DNA of 58,292 bases from NCBI GenBank assembly GCA_938084885.1, contig CALKGG010000053.1:1-58292 (forward strand), written 5' to 3'. The first letter of the stretch is position 1. The number at the start of each line of letters is the position of its first letter. This stretch comes from an uncultured Acidimicrobiales bacterium. Lineage in GTDB: Bacteria; Actinomycetota; Acidimicrobiia; Acidimicrobiales; SHLQ01. This document shows positions 1 to 8,162 of the stretch, piece by piece. The notes below the pieces were generated by a model. That model was not told where the DNA came from, made no database searches, and saw only the letters and a list, made by a program, of their open reading frames with translations. The translations under genes were made by a program, and so were the position numbers.

Positions 1-494
1 GCCCGCACCGTGTCACGCGTGACCACGATGAGACTCTCGGCGGTAAGGGTCATGTCTTGGGGTTCGGTATCGAAAAAGCGCTGCCACATGGGCGCTTGAT
101 CACCGAGGTCGAGCGCACCAATTCCCGGCGCCTGACCGCGATCGGCCCGAAACGAGATGAACGCGGTGGTGTTGTTTGCCGCAGACAAACTGCCAGGCTC
201 AGGAATAGGGAACGACCACAGTTCTTCACCAGTTGCGGTGCTGAGGACGGTCACCTGCGCCGAATGGCTCGCAACGCAACTATCTCCCGACGTATCGGGT
301 TGAATAAAGCTGGCGTCAGCAAGAGCTCCCGGAAACGAGTACGAATCCGTGGAGTCACTAGCAACACTCGTTTCTGGCTTTGGGGCCAGTGAGAGTTCCG
401 GTGCGTTTGCGAGGGGGGTATCTGTGGCAGCGCAGGCGGCGACGGACAGGGCGAACGTCGCCCCTAACGCTGCCAGATGGCGGCGTTTGCCCAT
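1..494 (-). CDS. Beta-propeller (PQQ-like) lipoprotein, 3' part outside the window
   Basis: The reading frame opens with ATG at 494 and runs off the left edge without a stop, so only about 164 residues are seen. The N-terminus (MGKRRHLAAL, then a hydrophobic stretch ending VAAC) is a classic lipoprotein signal with Cys21 as the lipidated residue, so the protein should be anchored outside the membrane. After a Ser/Pro/Thr-rich linker the segment STATGEELWSFPI and later GALDLGDQAPMW match blades of PQQ-like beta-propellers, which often read as outer-surface assembly or binding domains. The ligand or partner cannot be told. Single gene as far as visible; the next gene upstream on the same strand starts at 989. 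Confidence 0.75.
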   Translation of the reverse strand, partial: MGKRRHLAALGATFALSVAACAATDTPLANAPELSLAPKPETSVASDSTDSYSFPGALADASFIQPDTSGDSCVASHSAQVTVLSTATGEELWSFPIPEPGSLSAANNTTAFISFRADRGQAPGIGALDLGDQAPMWQRFFDTEPQDMTLTAESLIVVTRDTVR

Positions 495-566
495 AGTTGC
501 ATAACCTAGTGCTTCGACCACACCTTGTGGTGGACCCCACGCGTAACGAGCCGAATATGTCCGGAC

Positions 567-989
567 TTATGTGCTCGCGTCGGCCGTTGCCTTCCGAGCC
601 GCTTCGCCAGCTTCACGCTCGGCATCCCACTCTGCATGCAACGCACGCAGCTCCTTGCTGGCGATCGTCCCGTGTGCATAACACGCAAGGGTCAGCGCGA
701 GCAGCCCAATCCCGGCGAGAGGGACACCCACCACCAACAAGATGATGCCAATATCGCCAAAGGTGATCACCGCGACGCGCATGCGCAAAATGTCGCTGCC
801 CCGATACTTCGAACCAACATCACGCTTGTAATCGAACAACAAGAACGCCAACAGCAGAACGCTCGCCGCAGTCGACGCAAAAAACAGTGGCCACAGCAGG
901 CCTGCGCCACGCTCAAGAGCGTCGATCCGTGCACCAACGCCGGTCGACACGAGCGACAATACGAGGCCCACGGGCCAAAGCAGTTTCAT
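567..989 (-). CDS. Small membrane protein, unknown function
   Basis: A 140-residue protein with about four hydrophobic segments: residues 3-20 (LLWPVGLVLSLVSTG), about 30-51, about 70-90 and about 90-106. The tail is charged and Ala-rich (residues 110-140) and should be cytoplasmic. A purine-rich site (AAAGGA) lies about 10 nt before the ATG at 989. I do not recognise the family. It stands between the lipoprotein gene on the same strand and the divergent gmd gene, and nothing in the context gives it a role. Confidence 0.65.
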   Translation of the reverse strand: MKLLWPVGLVLSLVSTGVGARIDALERGAGLLWPLFFASTAASVLLLAFLLFDYKRDVGSKYRGSDILRMRVAVITFGDIGIILLVVGVPLAGIGLLALTLACYAHGTIASKELRALHAEWDAEREAGEAARKATADAST

Positions 990-1094
990 GATCGTGGCAT
1001 CCTTTCGCCTCGAGAGTCCATCCTCTCAGTACTACCAACCCAGTGACGACGCGACTCGATCAAAACCTTCGGTGAACACCGGCGCCGCCGCTTC

Positions 1095-1100
1095 TATGCT
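1095..1100 (+). promoter_or_regulatory. Putative leaderless -10 element of gmd
   Basis: TATGCT lies with its first T exactly 12 nt before the ATG at 1107, so transcription would start at or next to the start codon. There is no clear -35 hexamer and no Shine-Dalgarno sequence, which is common for leaderless actinobacterial promoters. Same geometry as several other genes in this window. Confidence 0.5.
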
Positions 1101-1106
1101 GACCGG

Positions 1107-2072
1107 ATGCCCAAAGCGTTGATCACCGGAATCACTGGACAAGACGGTTCGTACCTCGCCGAGCTCCTTCTCGAAAAGGGGTACGACGTTGTGGGCATGC
1201 TCCGTCGCTCGAGCACGGTTAATTTCGAACGCATCGACCACATCCAAGACGACATCACGTTCGCACAAGGCGACCTCATCGACGGGGCATCCATGGTGCA
1301 CGTACTGCGCGACCATGAACCCGACGAGATCTACAACCTTGCAGCTCAGTCGTTCGTGCAAACCTCGTTTGGCCAGCCCGTGCTCACCGGCGAGATCACC
1401 GCGCTCGGCGTCACCCGGTTGCTCGACGCCATCCGCATGGTCAACCCACACGCACGGTTCTACCAAGCCTCATCGAGCGAGATGTTCGGCAAAGTCGCCG
1501 AATCCCCACAGAACGAATCCACACCCTTCCACCCCCGTAGCCCCTATGGCGTCGCCAAGGTCTACGGCCACTGGATCACGGTCAACTATCGCGAAAGCTA
1601 CGACATGTTTGCGTGCTCGGGCATCTTGTTCAACCACGAGAGTCCTCGCCGCGGCACCGAGTTCGTCACCCGCAAGGTCACCCAGGCCGCCGCCCGCATC
1701 AAGGCCGGATTGCAGGATGAGGTTCGCCTCGGGAACCTCGAAGCACAACGGGATTGGGGTCACGCCCGCGACTACGTCGACGCCATGCATCGGATGCTCC
1801 ACCAGGACGAACCCGATGACTATGTGGTGTGCACCGGCAAGACGCACACGGTCCAGCGCCTTTGCGAAATTGCCTTCGGGGCGCTCGACCTCGACTACGA
1901 ACAGTACGTGACTGTCGACCCCGAGTACTACCGGCCTGCCGAAGTCGACCTGCTCATTGGCGACGCAACCAAGGCGCGCGAACAGCTCGGCTGGGAACCA
2001 AAGGTGTCATTCGAAGACCTCATCATCGAGATGGTCCAAGCAGACGTCGATCGGATCGCCGCTCGCCGGTGA
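1107..2072 (+). CDS. gmd: GDP-mannose 4,6-dehydratase
   Basis: Converts GDP-mannose to GDP-4-keto-6-deoxymannose, the entry to GDP-fucose, GDP-rhamnose or GDP-perosamine for surface glycans. The protein (321 residues) begins with the NAD(P)-binding glycine motif GITGQDG (residues 8-14). It carries the extended-SDR catalytic residues: the SSSE motif at 122-125 and YxxxK at Tyr147/Lys151. The segments RRSS (33-36), FNHESPRRG and [13 protein letters not shown] are characteristic of Gmd and identify it over other sugar-nucleotide epimerases. Length fits the shorter bacterial Gmd forms. No second sugar-pathway gene is adjacent: the next gene is convergent, with a gap of one base. Likely leaderless (TATGCT at 1095). 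Confidence 0.93.
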   Translation: MPKALITGITGQDGSYLAELLLEKGYDVVGMLRRSSTVNFERIDHIQDDITFAQGDLIDGASMVHVLRDHEPDEIYNLAAQSFVQTSFGQPVLTGEITALGVTRLLDAIRMVNPHARFYQASSSEMFGKVAESPQNESTPFHPRSPYGVAKVYGHWITVNYRESYDMFACSGILFNHESPRRGTEFVTRKVTQAAARIKAGLQDEVRLGNLEAQRDWGHARDYVDAMHRMLHQDEPDDYVVCTGKTHTVQRLCEIAFGALDLDYEQYVTVDPEYYRPAEVDLLIGDATKAREQLGWEPKVSFEDLIIEMVQADVDRIAARR

Positions 2073-2073
2073 G

Positions 2074-2622
2074 CTAAGACGCCTCGGCCTGCTCGATTGC
2101 TTCGAGGAGCGTGTTCCACGAGAGCACTGCGCATTTGATGCGGACAGGAAACTTCACGACGCCCTTCAACGCTGACAGGTCGCCCATTGAAAGATCTGGT
2201 TTCTCGGCCGCACCGGCTGTGGTGGCTGCGATATTGCCCGCATCGCCTGCGCTAGCGGCTGCTTTGGCCGCGGCGATGGCTTCGGCACTGTCGGCTTCGC
2301 TGCTCGACGCTGCGCCCTTGCCCGGGATCGACATCATTGCCTTGAAGTCGTTCGTCAGTTGTTTGACCTCATCGATGGTCTTGCCCTTCACTGCCTGCGA
2401 CATCATCGATGCCGACGACTGGCTGATCGAACACCCCTGCCCGCCCATCTTGATATCGACGATCTGGTCATCGACGATGTGGGCATAGACGACGATCTCA
2501 TCACCGCACAGCGGGTTGAAACCCTCCGTTTTGCATGCCGGAGGAGGGAGCTCTCCCCGGTTTCGGGGGTTGCGGTAGTGGTCGAGAATGATCTCTTTAT
2601 AGAGGTCTTCCAATCCAGGCAT
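2074..2622 (-). CDS. sufU: SufU-type iron-sulfur cluster assembly protein
   Basis: SufU takes sulfur from the SufS cysteine desulfurase; in Gram-positive bacteria it is a zinc-dependent sulfur acceptor. The 182-residue protein has the three conserved cysteines and the aspartate: Cys39 and Asp41 (NPLCGDE), Cys64 (GGQGCSIS) and Cys164 (RIKCAVLSW). The N-terminus LYKEIILDHYRNPRN is typical. Unlike usual SufU proteins of about 150 residues, this one has an Ala/Ser-rich insertion at about residues 101-140 between the second and third cysteine. The gene directly follows sufS (stop of sufS at 2623), so the two are co-transcribed with sufC. Confidence 0.92.
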   Translation of the reverse strand: MPGLEDLYKEIILDHYRNPRNRGELPPPACKTEGFNPLCGDEIVVYAHIVDDQIVDIKMGGQGCSISQSSASMMSQAVKGKTIDEVKQLTNDFKAMMSIPGKGAASSSEADSAEAIAAAKAAASAGDAGNIAATTAGAAEKPDLSMGDLSALKGVVKFPVRIKCAVLSWNTLLEAIEQAEAS

Positions 2623-3864
2623 TTAGAACCCCAATCCGCCGAAGATGTCATCAGCTGATTCGAGTGCGTCGGCGAGCGCATCGATATCAGACTCATCGTT
2701 GTACACGTGAAGCGACGCACGCGCGGTCGAGTTCACACCCATCAGCTGCATCAACGGTTTTGCGCAGTGGTGGCCCGCGCGCACGCACACGTTTGCCTGA
2801 TCGAGGACCTGGCTGAGATCGTGCGGGTGGACGTCCTTGTATACAAGCGACAGCAGCCCACCCCGACTCGCAGGTTCCGACGGACCATGAATCGTGATGT
2901 CGTCGCCGAACCGTTCCTTCAGTGACCGCAACGCATAGGCGGTGAGCGAAACCTCGTGCTCGCGAACATTGTCCATCCCGATGTTCTCGAGATACTTGAC
3001 CGCGGCCCCAAGGCCAATGATCTCGGCGACCATCGGCGTGCCGGCTTCAAACTTGTGGGGGAGTGCATTGGTGGTGAACCCCTCTTTGGTGACCTGCATG
3101 ATCATGTCGCCACCACCGAGAAACGGCGGCATTGCATCGAGCAGCTCGGTCGTTCCCCATAGCACGCCGACGCCGGTCGGGCCGAGCATCTTGTGTCCGG
3201 TGAAAATCATTGCGTCGACACCGAGCTCGGTGACATTGGTCGGGACATGAGGGACGTATTGGCTACCGTCGGCCATCATGATTGCGCCGACCGCGTGCGC
3301 AGCATCAGCGAGACGGCGGATTGGGTTCATCGTGCCGAGCACGTTCGACATTGCGGTCACCGAAACGAGCTTCGCTCCGTCGAGCAACGCATCGAGGTTG
3401 GACAAATCGAGCTCGCCCGACTCGGTGAGGGGGATCCAGCGGAGTTCGATGCCTTTTGACTGGGTGAGCATGTGCCAGGGAACAATGTTGGCGTGGTGTT
3501 CCATCTCGGAGATGACAACCACATCGCCCTCGCCGAGGTTCGCGTGCCCCCAGCTGTAGGCGAAGAGGTTCATTGCTTCGGTGGCGTTTTTGGTGAAGAT
3601 GATCTCGTTACTGCTCGGAGCCCCGATAAACCTGGCGACAGACGCCCGGGCGTCGTCGACGAGGTCGTTTGCTTCGGCGGCGAGCTGGTAGGCGCCCCTG
3701 TTCACGCTCGCCGAGTGGTTCCGGTAGTAGTTGTCCATTGCGTCGAGCACTGCTCGCGGCTTCTGCGATGTGGCGCCCGAATCGAGGTAGACGATCGGCT
3801 TGCCGTTGATCTGGCGATCAAAGATGGGAAAGTCGGCTTTGATAGTCGAGAAGTCGACTGGCAT
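2623..3864 (-). CDS. sufS: SufS cysteine desulfurase (group II)
   Basis: A PLP enzyme that removes sulfur from L-cysteine as a persulfide and hands it to SufU for Fe-S cluster assembly. The 413-residue length is normal. Visible features are the N-terminal YLDSGATSQKP, His123 in EMEHHAN, the PLP lysine Lys225 in FTGHKMLGP, and the catalytic Cys367 in RAGHHCAKP, the signature of the SufS/CsdA branch rather than IscS. The start ATG at 3864 overlaps the end of sufC by one base, and its stop abuts sufU. A second, IscS-like desulfurase is encoded at 29359. Confidence 0.95.
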   Translation of the reverse strand: MPVDFSTIKADFPIFDRQINGKPIVYLDSGATSQKPRAVLDAMDNYYRNHSASVNRGAYQLAAEANDLVDDARASVARFIGAPSSNEIIFTKNATEAMNLFAYSWGHANLGEGDVVVISEMEHHANIVPWHMLTQSKGIELRWIPLTESGELDLSNLDALLDGAKLVSVTAMSNVLGTMNPIRRLADAAHAVGAIMMADGSQYVPHVPTNVTELGVDAMIFTGHKMLGPTGVGVLWGTTELLDAMPPFLGGGDMIMQVTKEGFTTNALPHKFEAGTPMVAEIIGLGAAVKYLENIGMDNVREHEVSLTAYALRSLKERFGDDITIHGPSEPASRGGLLSLVYKDVHPHDLSQVLDQANVCVRAGHHCAKPLMQLMGVNSTARASLHVYNDESDIDALADALESADDIFGGLGF

Positions 3865-4619
3865 CAGCCTGCACCTACAAAGGCGTCAAAGCCATCAGCT
3901 TCGATCGTTTCGACGATTTCCATGCCGCCACTTTGGACGATCTTGCCGTTGGACATCACGTGGATGTGGTCGGGCTGGAGATAGTCGAGCAAGCGCTGGT
4001 AGTGGGTGATTGCGAGCACGCCGAGGTCGGTCTTTTGAGCCCGCACGGCCTGCACCCCTTCAGCCACGATGCGCAAGGCGTCGATGTCGAGACCAGAATC
4101 GGTCTCGTCGAGGATGGCGATTTCGGGCTTGAGCATGGCCATCTGGAGGATTTCGTTGCGCTTCTTCTCGCCGCCGCTGAAACCTTCGTTGAGGAAACGA
4201 TCCATGAACGCTGTGTCCATGCCGAGGGTTTCCATCCACTCTGACAGCGCCATGTAGATCTCGATGGTCGAGACGTCTTCACCAGTGCGGGCCTTCACGG
4301 CTTGCTGGAGGAAGTTGCGGACCGATACGCCCGGGATGGCTTGGGGGTATTGGAAGGCGAGGAAGATGCCGGCACGAGCTCGGACATCGGGATCCCAGTC
4401 GGCGATATCGTCGCCGTGCAGTAGGACCGTGCCGGAGGTGATCTCATATTCGGGACTGCCGGCGAGGGCCGACGCGAGGGTTGATTTGCCGCAACCGTTC
4501 GGCCCCATCAAGGCATGAATCTCGCCCGCGTTGATCGTGAGGTCGACGCCTTTGACGATCTCGACTCCGTCAGCGGTAGAGATGTGGACATCGGAAAGCT
4601 CAAACAGCGGTGCACCCAT
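3864..4619 (-). CDS. sufC: SufC ATPase of the Suf Fe-S assembly system
   Basis: ABC-type ATPase that works with SufB and SufD in the scaffold complex. The 251-residue protein has Walker A GPNGCGKST (39-47), the signature FSGGEKKR (147-154) and Walker B AILDETDSGLD (168-178); EKKR and DETDSGLD are the SufC forms. It is the first gene of sufC-sufS-sufU on the minus strand. No sufB or sufD lies upstream, where they usually stand; a repeat-containing gap and an MBL hydrolase gene are found instead. A TAGACT hexamer 13 nt before the ATG may be its own promoter. Confidence 0.95.
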   Translation of the reverse strand: MGAPLFELSDVHISTADGVEIVKGVDLTINAGEIHALMGPNGCGKSTLASALAGSPEYEITSGTVLLHGDDIADWDPDVRARAGIFLAFQYPQAIPGVSVRNFLQQAVKARTGEDVSTIEIYMALSEWMETLGMDTAFMDRFLNEGFSGGEKKRNEILQMAMLKPEIAILDETDSGLDIDALRIVAEGVQAVRAQKTDLGVLAITHYQRLLDYLQPDHIHVMSNGKIVQSGGMEIVETIEADGFDAFVGAG

Positions 4620-4626
4620 AGTTCAC

Positions 4627-4632
4627 AGTCTA
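4627..4632 (-). promoter_or_regulatory. Putative -10 element of sufC operon
   Basis: On the minus strand TAGACT begins 13 nt before the sufC ATG (4619), giving a leaderless or nearly leaderless transcript. No -35 box or ribosome-binding site is seen. It would make sufCSU a separate transcript from the upstream hydrolase. Confidence 0.4.
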
Positions 4633-4676
4633 TTTCAGCTGGAAAGAAACCCCCCGCTCGAACCGAGTGACGAGTG

Positions 4677-4764
4677 CTAATCGTGTCCGCCGGGGTCTGA
4701 CCCCAAAGGGCACGATTAGGCGTAAATGTGTTCGGGAGGGTCTGACCCCAAAGGGCACGATTAG
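4677..4764. repeat. Two-copy palindromic element with GGGGTCTGACCCC core
   Basis: The first copy (4677-4719) has outer arms CTAATCGTG and CACGATTAG around an inner hairpin GGGGTCTGACCCC with tail AAAGGG. The second copy (about 4727-4764) repeats the inner core (as GGGTCTGACCCC) and the right arm, 45 bp further on. It lies in the gap between the MBL hydrolase stop and sufC and could terminate transcription. Related cores occur at 12580, 12681, 20307, 20407 and 52962. Confidence 0.75.
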
Positions 4765-5388
4765 CTACCAGCCGCGGGCGACCCATTCATCGAAATGCGG
4801 CTTTTCGGTGCCGATCGTGGTGTCGTCGCCGTGGCCGGGAAGAACGAGGTGGTCATTGGACAGCACCCTGTAGAAGCGCTCGTCGATCGACGTCATGATC
4901 TGCGAGAAATCGCCGCCCGGGAACTTGGTCGCGCCCGCACCACCAGGAAACAAGGTGTCACCACTGAACAAAATCGGCGCACCTTCGAGCTTGAACGACA
5001 TCGAGCCCGGCGTGTGGCCGGGCGCGTGAATCGTCCGTAGCTTCAGACGGCCCACCTCAATAATCGTGTCGTCTTCGAGAATCTCGTCGTAGCTATCGAG
5101 CATCGACGAGTCCTCCTGGGTGACCCCCACCGAATACCCAGCATCTCGCATCGCCGGAATAGCTGCGATGTGATCCCAATGCCCATGGGTCTCAACAATG
5201 CGCCGGACGTTCAGCGCCTTGGCCAATTCGAGCAGCTGCTCGTGTTCGTTCGCTGCATCGATGAGCAAACTTTCGCCAGTCTCGGTACAGCGCAAGACAA
5301 AGACATTGTTGTCGACCGGACCGACAACGACCTTATGAATCTCAAAGCCCGAGTCAGCGTGATGAAGCGTAGAAGTCAGATCGATCAT
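4765..5388 (-). CDS. MBL-fold hydrolase (glyoxalase II-like)
   Basis: A 207-residue metallo-beta-lactamase-fold protein. The metal motif THGHWDHIAAI (HxHxDH with Trp between) and the later HAPGHTPGSM and FSGDTLFPGGAG are those of hydroxyacylglutathione-hydrolase-like enzymes. In organisms without glutathione these may act on other thioesters such as mycothiol adducts; the substrate cannot be read from the sequence. The C-terminus LPGHGDDTTIGTEK keeps the last metal-binding His. It lies alone between glpX and sufC, both on the same strand, with a putative leaderless promoter in front. Confidence 0.88.
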   Translation of the reverse strand: MIDLTSTLHHADSGFEIHKVVVGPVDNNVFVLRCTETGESLLIDAANEHEQLLELAKALNVRRIVETHGHWDHIAAIPAMRDAGYSVGVTQEDSSMLDSYDEILEDDTIIEVGRLKLRTIHAPGHTPGSMSFKLEGAPILFSGDTLFPGGAGATKFPGGDFSQIMTSIDERFYRVLSNDHLVLPGHGDDTTIGTEKPHFDEWVARGW

Positions 5389-5394
5389 GACCGA

Positions 5395-5400
5395 ACCCTA
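5395..5400 (-). promoter_or_regulatory. Putative leaderless -10 element of the MBL hydrolase gene
   Basis: TAGGGT on the minus strand is followed by six bases and the ATG at 5388, the same 12-nt geometry as at gmd, ligA and gatC. It lies in the 31-bp gap after the glpX stop, so the hydrolase probably has its own transcript. Confidence 0.45.
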
Positions 5401-5419
5401 ATACGCCACACGCCGAAGC

Positions 5420-6394
5420 TCAGACGCGAGCGACCTTCTCGAGCTGGTGCTGACCTTCGATGAGACGAACCGTCCCAGAACGAGAACGCATCACGAGCGA
5501 CTGCGTCTTTGCCACACCCTTATCGAAGTGGACACCCTGAAGAAGATCTCCGTCGGTGATGCCGGTAGCGGCAAAGAAACAGTTGTCAACGTTGACCATG
5601 TCCTCGATGTACAGCACCTTTTCGAGATCGTACCCAGCGTCGATGGCCTCTTTGCGCTCCGCTTCATTTCGCGGCCACAACATGCCTTGCTGATCTCCAC
5701 CCATCGCAGCGAGAGCGGCGGCAGAGATGACACCCTCAGGCGTTCCACCGATGCCGAGCAGCACATCGGCGCCAGCATCGGGCCACGCCGTCGAGATCGC
5801 TCCGGCCACATCGCCGTCAGGAATGAGACGGATGCGAGCACCCGCAGCACGAACTTCTTTGATCAGCTCCACATGCCGATCGCGATCGAGGATGACCGCC
5901 GTGAGATTCGAGAGACGCTTGTTCATCGTGTCGGCGATCAACTCGAGGTTCTCGGTTGCGGTCTTGCGAATATCGATCGCTCCGGCGGCCCGGGGACCAA
6001 CAGCGATCTTGTTCATGTACACGCAAGGGCCCGGGTCGAACATGGTGCCACCCTCACTCGCAGCAATCACGGCAAGTGCGTTCGAGCGACCGAGTGCAGT
6101 AAGTGTTGTGCCATCGATTGGGTCGACCGCAATGTCGACCTTCGGCGGTTCACCGTTTCCGATGTTCTCACCGTTGAAGAGCATCGGCGCTTCGTCCTTT
6201 TCGCCCTCGCCAATGATGACCGTGCCATCCATTGCCACCAAGGCGAGCTGCGAACGCATTGCGTCGACCGCGGCACCATCGGCAGCTTCCTTGTCGCCAC
6301 GTCCCATAAAGCGTGATGCAGCGATCGCCGCGACCTCGGTAACTCGAACCATCTCGAGCGCCAGGTTGCGATCTGGGTTTGTGCGGTTGGACAT
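5420..6394 (-). CDS. glpX: Class II fructose-1,6-bisphosphatase
   Basis: Hydrolyses fructose 1,6-bisphosphate to fructose 6-phosphate in gluconeogenesis. GlpX is the usual FBPase of actinobacteria. The 324-residue protein carries the metal-binding motifs IGEGEKDEAP (61-70) and DPIDGTT (91-97), and the segments GPRAAGAIDI and GIGGTPEGVISAAA typical of the family. The frame stays open far upstream, but the start at 6394 is chosen because the family begins near this point (NLALEMVRVTEVAA) and GGAAGG lies 8-9 nt upstream. The neighbouring gene at 6530 is divergent. Confidence 0.94.
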   Translation of the reverse strand: MSNRTNPDRNLALEMVRVTEVAAIAASRFMGRGDKEAADGAAVDAMRSQLALVAMDGTVIIGEGEKDEAPMLFNGENIGNGEPPKVDIAVDPIDGTTLTALGRSNALAVIAASEGGTMFDPGPCVYMNKIAVGPRAAGAIDIRKTATENLELIADTMNKRLSNLTAVILDRDRHVELIKEVRAAGARIRLIPDGDVAGAISTAWPDAGADVLLGIGGTPEGVISAAALAAMGGDQQGMLWPRNEAERKEAIDAGYDLEKVLYIEDMVNVDNCFFAATGITDGDLLQGVHFDKGVAKTQSLVMRSRSGTVRLIEGQHQLEKVARV

Positions 6395-6529
6395 GTCACT
6401 TGCCTTCCAGATGAACATTCCGCTTGGAGCAGCGAAATAGTGCGTACGTGGCCCGCGGCCACCGACATACATGCTTATCGGCAGCTCTGCGTGCAACGTA
6501 ACCCTCTGGGCAGAGTACCTTTTAGACCT

Positions 6530-7345
6530 ATGCCAACCATGTACTGCTTCCAATGCGCACGCGAATATGTCGACGAAGTCACGGAGTGTGCTGAATGCGC
6601 CGTGGGATTGGTCGAAGAGAAGCCAACCCCGCCAGAGGAAGTGGGCGAGCAGGACGAACCACAAATCGCCTACGAGCTCTACGAGTGGTCCTTTGAAGCG
6701 CGGCGCATGCTCGAAGGACTTGTGACAAGCGAGAAGATCGCCCACGGTTGGCAAGGGGCAGTCCTCATTGTTCGCGAAGCCGACGAAGGCCGTGTCGACG
6801 CGCTTGTTGAACAAGCAGAGGAGTTCGACGGTCCCGCAATTCCAGACGACGCCGAGAAGATCGGCTACAGCATGGAAGACTGGAGCGCCGAGAACCAGCA
6901 GAGCCTCGTCGAAACACTCGGTCTCAACGGCATTGCCCACGAGTTCGACCAAGACGGCGAACTCGTCATCACCGAAGCCGACGAGGAGCAAGTCGACACG
7001 ATCATCGAGAACCTGAGCGAGCGGCTCGCAATCGAAGACGAGCTCGGTGACGCCAGCGAGGTCATGGAAGGTATCGAACTCAACGATCTTCTCGGCGACG
7101 TCCGTGTACTTGCGAACAAGCTCAAGAAAAACCCTGGCGACACCAAGGTGACCAGCAATATTGTCAACCACGCCGACTTGCTCTCGGACATTCGGACCCC
7201 ATTTGGTTTCGACAGCGGTCGTTGGTCAAAGATTAGGCTCCGCGCCGCGAACGTCGTCGAGGTCCTGACAAGCGACAACCGAGGAGAAGACGAAGTCATC
7301 GAGGCAGCCGAGGAGCTCTACGAGATTCTCGAGGGAACGATCTGA
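6530..7345 (+). CDS. Zinc-ribbon protein with duplicated DUF2007-like module
   Basis: A 271-residue acidic protein of unknown function. It starts with a zinc ribbon (CFQC and CAEC pairs within the first 25 residues). Two similar modules of about 52 residues follow: each has a WS-x-E motif, an L-x-x-L helix, an IAH motif, then LIV-x-EADE-x-x-VD and an acidic tail. This layout resembles DUF2007, a putative signal-transducing domain. The last hundred residues are helical and unlike the repeats. The start at 6530 is chosen over the upstream-open frame because the zinc ribbon begins there; a second ATG lies 9 nt later. It is divergent from glpX. Confidence 0.72.
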   Translation: MPTMYCFQCAREYVDEVTECAECAVGLVEEKPTPPEEVGEQDEPQIAYELYEWSFEARRMLEGLVTSEKIAHGWQGAVLIVREADEGRVDALVEQAEEFDGPAIPDDAEKIGYSMEDWSAENQQSLVETLGLNGIAHEFDQDGELVITEADEEQVDTIIENLSERLAIEDELGDASEVMEGIELNDLLGDVRVLANKLKKNPGDTKVTSNIVNHADLLSDIRTPFGFDSGRWSKIRLRAANVVEVLTSDNRGEDEVIEAAEELYEILEGTI

Positions 7346-7368
7346 CCCTGCTCGCCACGGATCAAGAA

Positions 7369-7392
7369 CGAATGAAAGTTCGAATGAAAGTT
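7369..7392 (+). repeat. 12-bp tandem repeat upstream of the J-domain gene
   Basis: CGAATGAAAGTT occurs twice in direct succession (7369-7380, 7381-7392), about 50 bp before the start at 7443. It may be a protein-binding site or chance; no repressor is encoded nearby. Confidence 0.5.
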
Positions 7393-7442
7393 GTTGCGTT
7401 GGGCTTCGTCCTGGACCCGAACCGTCGTTACCCTTTGGCATC

Positions 7443-8153
7443 ATGATTCTCGCGTCGCTCGAGGTGTGGCACTCTCGCCCCATCGCACCCACCCGACGCG
7501 TCGCCCTCGGCCAAGTCACCATCCCAACCAATCCAGCTCCAGGCCCCGGCGGGCTGCTCCTCGGCGCAGTGCTCGCCCGTTTCGCCGGCGACCTCGACGG
7601 CGACCTCCGCGACGAGATGACCACCCTTATGGACGAGGTGGAACGAGGCCAAAAGATTGGTCAGCCACGCCTGCGCCACCGGCTCCAATCCGACATTGTT
7701 GGACTGAGCCGCAGCGAGCATCGGCTTGTGAGTAGCGAAGATGGACTCCGCTTCGAGCTTGAAACTGCCAAGGGGCTGCCGGCCCAGAGCGCGCTCGCAG
7801 CGGTGTACGCATGTGGAGAAGTGCCACTCGAACGGCGAGCCGACGTTATGGCGGTGCTTCGCCGAGGTCTCGAGTGGGTTGGCCCCATTGGGCCGGGAGT
7901 GATCGACTATCTGGTCGGCGCCGAGGTCGGCATGCGCATGCGATCCGGCGCGTACGCCACAGCATCGAGCCCGCTGATCTGGGCAATGGGAGTTCTCGAA
8001 CTCGAAGCTGGCGAAGAGCTCGCACCAAAGGACGTACAACGCAGCTATCGGCGACTGCTCCGAAGCGCTCACCCAGATCATGGCGCAGGCGAAGAATCCG
8101 CGGCCGAACGGATTGCTGAGCTATCGAAGGCACGAGAGATCTTGCTCCAATAG
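7443..8153 (+). CDS. C-terminal J-domain (DnaJ-like) protein
   Basis: A 236-residue protein. The last 45 residues form a J-domain: the helix VQRSYRRLLRSAHPD carries the HPD tripeptide needed to stimulate an Hsp70 ATPase, followed by AAERIAELSKAREILL. The first 180 residues are not a known DnaJ part; they look mixed alpha/beta and contain a Gly/Pro-rich stretch near residue 35. No DnaK, GrpE or Gly/Phe region is present, so it is a class III type co-chaperone with an unknown specificity domain. The next gene begins 9 nt after its stop, so the two probably form one transcript. Confidence 0.8.
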   Translation: MILASLEVWHSRPIAPTRRVALGQVTIPTNPAPGPGGLLLGAVLARFAGDLDGDLRDEMTTLMDEVERGQKIGQPRLRHRLQSDIVGLSRSEHRLVSSEDGLRFELETAKGLPAQSALAAVYACGEVPLERRADVMAVLRRGLEWVGPIGPGVIDYLVGAEVGMRMRSGAYATASSPLIWAMGVLELEAGEELAPKDVQRSYRRLLRSAHPDHGAGEESAAERIAELSKAREILLQ

Positions 8154-8162
8154 AGTTCGGCA

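Noticed and set aside
5447..6316. Long plus-strand frame of 289 codons
   Set aside because: Fully antisense to glpX; the composition (many Arg, His, Thr in no pattern) is that of a shadow frame in GC-rich DNA.
6395..7171. Upstream extension of the glpX frame to 583 codons
   Set aside because: The extension is antisense to the zinc-ribbon gene, and the family start with a ribosome site lies at 6394.
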